In this document: one piece after another, positions 57,015-64,000 of the stretch
How the letters are laid out: every line of letters starts with the position of its first letter
Position numbering within the stretch: the first letter of the stretch is position 1
Assembly (NCBI GenBank): GCA_029641185.1
Contig: JAPWGK010000007.1
Location: 620,001-684,000, forward strand
Direction of reading: 5' to 3'
DNA from: Pseudofabraea citricarpa
Taxonomy: Eukaryota; Ascomycota; Leotiomycetes; Helotiales; Dermateaceae
Length of the DNA: 64,000 nt
The notes under the pieces: generated by a model
What the model was told of the DNA's origin: nothing
Databases searched by the model: none
What the model saw: the letters and a program-made list of their open reading frames with translations, nothing else
Program-made: the position numbers and the translations under genes

Positions 57015-58263
57015 GTAGATATTCAGAAATAAAGCAGACTCTTCATTCCTTCAAAATCACGTATTTCTCCTCGAACCTGTAACCAGCTCTTTTCAGGCCA
57101 CGAGGAGTGCTTAGAGTTGCTCATCCTGACTGACATCTACTCCACAACCTCGCTAGCAAAGAATACTAATTGGAGAGAAGAACCTACGAGCGGGAGATCT
57201 GCGGGTGGATTCTCCAATGCTTGTGACTGTGACCTGAAAAAACGTGGCGGGCTGTCAAGACAAGGCAAGCAGGGGAAGAAAAGGGCACGGGCGAGGCGGG
57301 GGGGCAGGGGCGGTACAGTACCCGAACTTCCTCGGCTATCCAGGATTCAGGAGAGAAGCTCGATCTGGCTATCAGATTCCGAGCATCGGACTAAAGGCGG
57401 AGAATATGATTGCAGTAGGTACGGTACTGTAATGGCAGCGCAGACATGGCATGATATGAAGGACAGTATGCAGTCTGCTCGGCTAGGGCTGGGAGCTTCT
57501 TTTGGGTTTCCCGCGTCTCTGAAAATCCGGGGGGCTAGTAGAAGGTTTATTGACTCGCGTAGCTAAAGTGAGGGGGTAGTGAGTGAGTGAGTGGACGTGA
57601 TCCAGTCTCCACCTCTCCTCATTATCTATTCCAGCTAGTTGTTCTCTGCCACCAGCTTCTTTCTCGTCTCTGAAAGGGCTCAAAGGTCGACGAGGGATTT
57701 TGGAAAATGATTCCGTCGAGACAAGTTGCGAATTATGGTCGTCGGCTAGCATGACCTCGCATCCAGCAACTGCATACCGCACTTAGCTGAAGAAAGCCCA
57801 AACAGCCGCTTGCAACGCCATCGAGCTTCCAAGCCCGGAGTTCTGCCTATGAACTACTGACAAGAGCATGCGATACTCCCCGACGCTAAGACGGCATGGG
57901 AGCGAGGCAGTCGCAGCCGCTTGGTGCATCCCCCGTGGGGAAGCCAAACCTGGAGACAGCAAAGGGGGCCCAGAAAGTCTAAGTCTCGATAGCATAGCTT
58001 AGACGGCAAATCTGCGGATGTACTGTCACATCTCTACTGGAGAGTGGGCATCGTGCCATCCATCTCATCATCATCTGGATCTCTCTCCCTGGCGGGCGTG
58101 CTCCTGATCTTTGGGGATTTTCTATAAGAGGTTGGCTGCTCGCCTGGGTGATTTTGCTCGCTTTCTTTCCTGAGACATCACTTTATATAACTCTCCCATC
58201 TCCTTCTCTTACACCGCAGCAACTGTTTGGATCTTCCTGCCTCCTGGATTGGACTCGATCAAT
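57015..58263. other. Intergenic region, promoter of the sugar transporter
   Basis: 1.25 kb, no protein-like ORF. Four sites fit the loose carbon-catabolite repressor CreA consensus SYGGRG: 57296, 57935, 57950 and 58037. The consensus is short, so chance matches are expected. TATATAA lies near the gene (listed). Confidence 0.4.
58184..58190 (+). promoter_or_regulatory. TATA box of the sugar transporter
   Basis: TATATAA, 80 bp before the ATG at 58264, followed by CT-rich sequence. Confidence 0.6.
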
Positions 58264-60076
58264 ATGGATGTCGATAAAACCTATCCCGTGGCAACACACG
58301 ACGAGAGCACCGACGCAGCGACAGCCGAATCAACAGCGGCACATATAACGAGCCAAGAAGACCACTCGACGTCGAAATGGCAAGCGATCAAGACGCAGCC
58401 GTGGGCCTTCGGGTGGTGCCTGTTCGCCGTGTGGGCGACGCTGCTGGTGAGTTTCGAGAACAACGCGTCGGGCATCGTGATCGGGATCCCGCAATTCCGC
58501 AAGGACTTTGGAAGCTTCTTCGAGGGCGACTACGTGATCCCGACCAAGTGGCAGTCGGCATTCAGCGGGGCGCCCGTGGCATCGACGGCCATCGGGGCCC
58601 TCATGGCTGGCCAGGTGGCCGACTGGGCCGGCAGGAAGTATACCATCATGGGCTCGCTGGCCGTGTCGTACGCCTCGGTCACGCTCGAGTTCGTGGCCAC
58701 GACGAACGAGGTCTTCTTCGCTGGCAAGTTCCTCAACGGCTTCGTCGTCGGCACCCTCGCCGCCGTGTGCACGACGTATCTGGGCGAGATCAGCCCGCTC
58801 GCCCTGCGTGGCCTGCTTACTTGCCTCATCGCTTTGGCGTATACCGTTGGCCCGCTCGTCGGCGCCCTGATCCTCGATAGCACGGGTTCGGGAGAGACGC
58901 GCTGGGCGTACCGGGCTGTCTTCTGTGCCCAGTATGGCTTCTGTGCTGTCGCTACGCTGTTTGTCCCTTTCATGCCCGAGTCGCCGTGGTGGTTGGCGAG
59001 CAGAGGACGGGATGACAAGGCCCTCCGCAGTCTGGAGAAGCTCGGCTACGATAAATCTGGCGAGGCTCACAGCCGGCTGGCTCTTATCAAGTTGACTCTG
59101 GAAGAGGCGAAGAGAGAGACCGAGGGAACGACGTACTTGGAGTGCTTCCGCGTCTCGAATCTTCGACGCACCATTATCAGTATTGCTCCGCTGTCGATCC
59201 AGGCCCTTTCGGGTGTCATCTTCATTGCGGGCTATTCGACTTGTCAGTTGTCCTCTCTCTTGTTCTGTGCTTTTGGAGTGTTGATATATACCATAACTCA
59301 AAGATCTGTAAATGGTTACTAATTTATAATCTTCTAGATTATGCACAGCTAGCAGGTTACAGTTCTCAGATGTCATTCAAACTCTACCTCGCTCTCCAAG
59401 GTACGTACTTGATATTTTACCTCCACAAAATCACACAAGGTCAATGACTGATAAAAGCCCTCTAGCCGTATCCATGGCCGGTAACATCTGCAGTTGGGAT
59501 ATTATCGACCGGATCGGGCGTCGAAACCTGACACTGTACGGGTGCAGCGGGCTGACAGTCATCCTGATGCTCGCCGGCGGACTCGCCACTGCAGGAACGC
59601 CCGCAGCCATCAAAGGCTGCCTCGCCGTCATGATCGTGTACGGGTTCGTGTACAACTGCACGATCGGGTCGACGGCGTACACGATCCTGACGGAGAACGC
59701 CACATCGCGGCTGCGGGTGAAGACGATCGCCATCGGCGTCGCGCTGCAGAACACGTGGTATACGATGTGGTCGTTTGTGCTGCCGTACATGTTCAATCCG
59801 GACAAAGCGAACATGGGTGCCAAGGTAAGCCGACCATCCCTTTTCCCTCATCCGAGCTGCCCTGACTTGGTATCTTGCTAGGTCTCGTTTGTGTTCGGCG
59901 GTCTGAGTGTTATCTGCTGCGTCTACGTCTTCTTCTACCAGACCGAGACGGCAGGCCGTTCCTATGAGGAGCTCGACGAGATGTACATGAAGAAAGTGCC
60001 CGCGCGCGCGTTTAGGACGTATGTTACGGAGGCGGAGCAGCAGGGCAGGGACGCTGCTAAGAAGGAGGCTGCTTAG
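58264..60076 (+). CDS. MFS sugar transporter, maltose-permease (MAL) type
   Basis: Four exons: 58264-59242, 59338-59400, 59466-59824, 59882-60076; 531 aa. Twelve-TM sugar/proton symporter of the plasma membrane. Family motifs: GQVADWAGRKYTIMG (loop 2-3), PESPWWLASRGRDDKALRSL, the mirror motif DRIGRRNLTLYG and the end ETAGRSYEELDEMY, a form of PET-x-GR-x-YEELDE typical of MAL61-like alpha-glucoside permeases. The first intron is long (95 bp). The gene is strongly GC-rich in its first exon compared with its neighbours. With the adjacent cytosolic GH51 enzyme it could import arabino-oligosaccharides; the MAL similarity would otherwise suggest alpha-glucosides. Substrate is therefore undecided. 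Confidence 0.94.
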
Positions 60077-60761
60077 AGGGAGATCAATATCTTTCTATCT
60101 AGCTCATAGATAAACAGCTTAAGTAGACAGATAGCGTATTTGAGAATACATATATAGGCCGTTTCGCATCATCCGTCCACGGTCGGTTAATTTTTCTTCG
60201 GTTCTGTTTGTGTTTTGGGGATATGTGATATGGTTTTGTGTTTGCTCTTGTTAGATGCTCGGGATTCTCCCTATTGGTGACGAGAGCACACTCACAATCT
60301 GTACCATCCAGGACCATGCGACGGATTAAAATAGCTGATATCAAATGCTTAATTAGACTACCTCTTCTTCTTTATCTGAACTAACAATAGCATAAAGCTC
60401 GGTCCCTCAGTTTATTCTTGGAACCGACACGAACAAAAGATTAGTCTACATAATAAACTAAAGTATTAATGAGAGCATTTGATATGGACTTATCTGACTC
60501 GAGTTATTCAATCTTCTTCACTCACAGCTGTATACTTGAGATTGAGAACTAGAAAATGGAAATATTTGAAACTACGTGGAGGTATGAAGTATAAATGAAT
60601 ATACTAACGTGTGTGGGCAAAGTGATTTTCAGAAAACCAGGTAGTGTAGAAATAGTTTTTGACATTTTAAAGAAAACAGAAATCACCTTCGAAGAATATC
60701 CTATGTTCCCCTGTATATGAGAAAAAAGCCAAGCCTCGTGAGAAACAAAGAAGAATCTAGT
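60077..60761. other. Convergent 3' region
   Basis: 685 bp between the stops of the transporter and the hydrolase gene. AT-rich, no ORF; presumably 3' UTRs. Confidence 0.4.
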
Positions 60762-61793
60762 CTAGTTCTTCTCAAAATGCCTCCTTGCTTCTTCTCTCAA
60801 CCTCCTCGGTGCCATGACACTAAACCTCGCATCGTCGCCTTCCATCCAGAAATCATAAACCACGCCTCTCTTCTCACCACTATGGCTCTTCTGCAACTCT
60901 CCCGAGATGATCCTCCAGAATAGCTGCTGTACCTCAAGGATCATCTCTTCTGCATCCGCAGCCGAGGTTAGATGTCCGCTACCAACTAGAACCCTTTCTA
61001 CCTTGAAATCACTAGCGAGATCGTGATGTCGTTTGAGCACAGTGTTCTGGTGCTGGGTAAAGGACAGTAGAAGGTCGAGGGACGACATGTATTGAACCCA
61101 GTTCCCACCTATGTCTTCGAACAAGATTGCTGCGTTGGTGGCCGGAAGACCAGGCACGGGTCCGGAATCTGGTGGGAGTTCGGGGATGGGAATTGCTCGT
61201 TTCCGTTCATAGAATGTATCCCCGACATAGAGATGATGTTCATCGATATCATACCATGCCAAACTGCATGGCGTATGTCCTGGAATGTTCAAGAACTGTA
61301 TGCGGAAAGGCGTCCCATTCGGTGCATGTGGAAGGTGTGAAAGCTGTCCAGCCCAGTACGAGAAATCGTACTTGGGAGTTGGTATGTTGATGTATTTGCA
61401 AAGAGAGTGCTTAGGGAGATCTTCGAGGATGTAAGACTTCCCAAACTTTGAGGCGACAATTGTTGGATTGGCAGATAGAAATGGTGGAATGCCTAAAATA
61501 TGATCATAATGACAATGAGAGCAGATGATAATATATGATTTGGACCCATCTGGATTCAGAGGTTCATCGTTGTTCGAAGGGACTGGGCATTTTTCGAGGA
61601 AACCACGAAGAGTAGTAACGGCCAATTTCTTCCTTCGAGGGGTGTTACATCCCGTATCTGCAATCAGAAGGTGTGATGCGTATACTTTCACAAAAATATT
61701 AGGTTGCTCTCCATATCCATCATCTTCAATGATCATAAACGTCGACTGATTCACGCGCCTGCTGACGAAGCTTGTACTGCTTGAACTAGCCAT
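60762..61793 (-). CDS. Metallo-beta-lactamase-fold hydrolase
   Basis: Single exon, 343 aa. The metal-binding set is complete: SHCHYDH (H93, H95, D97, H98), GHTP (H173), VGDTFY (D192) and a late GSGHLT. This pattern marks a dinuclear-metal hydrolase of the MBL superfamily. The substrate cannot be told: members cut lactones, thioesters, glyoxalase products or phosphodiesters. Residues before H93 include IADTGCNTP, the usual D-x-G turn. No signal peptide or membrane segment, so cytosolic. It stands next to the sugar cluster but on the opposite strand; a link such as opening a sugar lactone is only speculation. Confidence 0.88.
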   Translation of the reverse strand: MASSSSTSFVSRRVNQSTFMIIEDDGYGEQPNIFVKVYASHLLIADTGCNTPRRKKLAVTTLRGFLEKCPVPSNNDEPLNPDGSKSYIIICSHCHYDHILGIPPFLSANPTIVASKFGKSYILEDLPKHSLCKYINIPTPKYDFSYWAGQLSHLPHAPNGTPFRIQFLNIPGHTPCSLAWYDIDEHHLYVGDTFYERKRAIPIPELPPDSGPVPGLPATNAAILFEDIGGNWVQYMSSLDLLLSFTQHQNTVLKRHHDLASDFKVERVLVGSGHLTSAADAEEMILEVQQLFWRIISGELQKSHSGEKRGVVYDFWMEGDDARFSVMAPRRLREEARRHFEKN

Positions 61794-64000
61794 GGTGATG
61801 GGAACGACTCTGAATCATGATTAGCCAAAATCCTTGGATGAACTACCTGCCGATTCAACTGATGATCTGCAACGGCCACTATTGGCCATCGACCGTTCAA
61901 CAACCACAGTACGGAGATACTTTTTTCTGCCGCTACCGCCCAGGCCATGGCACGGCAGAAGGAATGAAAGCTAAATTTGGAAGACATGTCAAGAGATGCT
62001 CCGGTCCAGTTACCGGGACATGAAGAGGTCTGTCCAATACATGTCCCCATGACAAATCTCTTGACGTGATGAGGCTCAGATGCCCACACTTGTCGGGCAG
62101 AAAGGACACCATCCAAAGCTCCTCCGAGCGCTTGCTGGACAATATGTTGCCACCAGTCTCTTGAGAGTAATGTACAGTTTCCACCAGTCTGATCCTTAAT
62201 CTGCCAAGCCTGTGAAACAGACTTGTGCACACACGTGACAGAAGAGTTTAAGGTAAACAAGCAGCAGGGATGAGCAGGTCTGTTCACCTTGTTCTTGGTG
62301 GGGACTTGTCAAAGGTTCGTGGTGCCCGTCCTGGTTGCCAATGAAATGGCAGAGACTCACTGACTTTGTGATCGCCTCTAACGGGCCCTGTTCTTCGTGT
62401 GATCCGTGGTCAGATCAACCACCGTTACCCGTCTTCCTACCAGGGTCACCTAACCTAGGTATCCCTTCTCCAGGCGCATACAATCCGAACGAAGTGCCTG
62501 ACAGACAATGGATGGAGGTTGTTATGGCATTGCGAGGAGAAGACTGAAAAGATGAAATGATGATGGTGATGGAGAGCGAGATAACAGACCGGCTTGGCGT
62601 GTGCTTAAGCTTCACACGCTAGAATACCGCACCGTAACAGAGAGTGGGAGAGACCCCAGAGAGCTCAGACTCAGAGCAACTCACACCCAACACATGGAGA
62701 TGTTTCCTAGAACTGGCCTGGCGTGCAGAAAGCACACGCGTTCCATACCCTCACGGGCCCCTGGGAAATCTCGACAATCTCAGAAGGCGGGGCAACTTGT
62801 TTCCTGCGTCAAGTCGAGTCGATTTTTCCAGGGGGTGAACAGACGAAACTTGCGATGCTTCACCTGCGAACACCATCAACCCATCACTCACGGCCATCCT
62901 AAGTACCAGACCTCGTCGGACCTCGACACCAGACTCAACTGAAGGACCCTTCGAGGCTTTGAGTTCGCGACCTTGCGAGGCTCTCCAGGGATGCCGAGCA
63001 GTTGTGATACGATCTGTTCAATGGCATGTTCATATCGCCCCGAGCTATACACCACTGTGCACGTCCGCCCGCTGCTCGATGTGACTCGGCGTCTAGATCC
63101 AAGTCAGTGGGCAGTCTTCATGAATCAGATGTGCGATGCAGAGGACGCTCGAGGACGCTGAGAGGACTCACGACGTCGACGACGACTCATGACCGGGTTG
63201 CTCGCGGAGTGGGCCATGCAGAAGAAGTGGGTGCACTGTACTATACTGTACAGTACTGTACAGTAGTGTAGATGGTCGAATCCTGGGTGCGTCGGTCGGT
63301 ACCGTACTGTAAGCGCTGTACTGGGTACTGGGGGAGGGATGGGAGGCGAGCGTTGGAAGACATTCAGAGATATTTGTGGCTTTCGCGCGTGTTGATGGGG
63401 AATATAGGCGCCACAGCTGGTCGGCTGTATCAGGATGGATGGTGTTGGTTGGGTTGTGGTCCTTGACTGCTTGAGTCTTGACTGGAACATGCGACTGGGG
63501 TGACACTCGCAGTACATCTCATCTCCATACCCTCTGGTTAGAGCGACTGGTTCCTGTTTGATGTTTATTTGAATCTTGCCAGACGGCCGGGAGTTGATCC
63601 CTGCGCGCACCCCACGATCCAGGCTCAAAACGTGTCGCTTGCACGGCGGCGATAGGGCGACGATCACCCTTATCCAGCACGGAGATGCAGTTGACTTTGA
63701 GAAACCCATCTTTTGTCGGTCTTTGTTTGAGGGCTTGAGTACAGGACGGGAGTCTTTGTTTCAATGGACAGGGGACACACACAAAGACGGCCCCTGTTCG
63801 TGGCCCAGCTTGCGAGGCCCGCCGGTTCTTTATTAACCTCTTTGATCGCCTATTGTGCTTCTACTTTTATCCATTGAGATACCTTTGTCTCATTGTGCTA
63901 ATTATTCACCAGCCATGTCGAACAATCAAGCTCAAAGACACTCATAATAGCAGTGATTCTATTCATACTTCCATTCATTGTTCATGTTTAGAGTCATTGT
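61794..64000. other. Gene-free stretch to the window end
   Basis: 2.2 kb. Long frames exist on both strands (for example 62287-61751 and 63709-63125) but overlap each other, lack codon bias and match no family. The palindrome at 63244-63265 is listed next. A gene may start beyond the right edge. Confidence 0.4.
63244..63265. repeat. Perfect 22-bp palindrome built from TACTGTAC units
   Basis: Starts TACTGTACAG and equals its own reverse complement; made of the same unit as the one at 24088-24109. Nearby at 63301 and 63316 are partial copies. Confidence 0.8.

Noticed and set aside
61751..62287. 178-codon minus-strand frame
   Set aside because: Overlaps the MBL gene start in another frame and has no domain.
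63520..63615. tRNA-like stretch (CTCTGGTTAGAG ... GGAGTTGATCCC)
   Set aside because: T loop has the wrong size and there is no 5' acceptor partner.
63125..63709. 194-codon minus-strand frame
   Set aside because: Runs through the palindromic repeat; composition reflects repeats, not protein.

Overview
The window is nuclear DNA of a filamentous ascomycete (Pezizomycotina; a leotiomycete is my guess, not shown). Reasons: genes on both strands with short spliceosomal introns (43-295 bp, mostly 45-60), fungus-specific families (Zn2Cys6 regulator, APSES domain, 14-TM drug-type MFS, MAL-type sugar permease), unmistakable fungal housekeeping genes (TFIIS, CK2 alpha, ATG6, PAC1, RPP30), a tRNA-Pro with an anticodon-loop intron, and long gene-free stretches full of microsatellites. 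I rebuilt exon structures by eye from GT/GC..AG sites, reading frame and family conservation; all coordinates are coding spans only.

1-21 kb is a dense housekeeping block: a mitochondrial MidA/NDUFAF7-like methyltransferase (cut by the window edge) divergent from a membrane-anchored cysteine synthase; TFIIS; an SDR oxidoreductase; a GFA-domain protein; a DUF1295 membrane protein; a secreted Ala/Ser/Thr repeat protein; RPP30 divergent from CK2 alpha; ATG6/beclin divergent from a large Scm3-type centromere protein. The last is the most striking gene: one chain carries an Scm3 CENP-A chaperone motif, a Myb-like region, two C2H2-type fingers, an APSES DNA-binding domain and a terminal Cys cluster.

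21-42 kb is gene-poor. It holds tRNA-Pro(TGG), many simple repeats, a small 167-aa protein, a 752-aa proline-rich protein of unknown function, a FAR-17a/AIG1-like membrane protein, a decayed gene and a possible small zinc-finger gene.

42-64 kb: PAC1/LIS1 (with a GC-AG intron), a 92-aa Cys-rich protein with DnaJ-like zinc motifs, a 14-TM MFS exporter, a block of 15-bp tandem repeats with a matching hairpin, an SRPK-like kinase divergent from a Zn2Cys6 regulator, then a GH51 alpha-L-arabinofuranosidase, a MAL-type sugar transporter and a metallo-beta-lactamase-fold hydrolase. Regulator, arabinofuranosidase and transporter lie in a row on the same strand and look like a small arabino-oligosaccharide uptake and breakdown cluster (inference). 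The last 2.2 kb shows no gene I can support.
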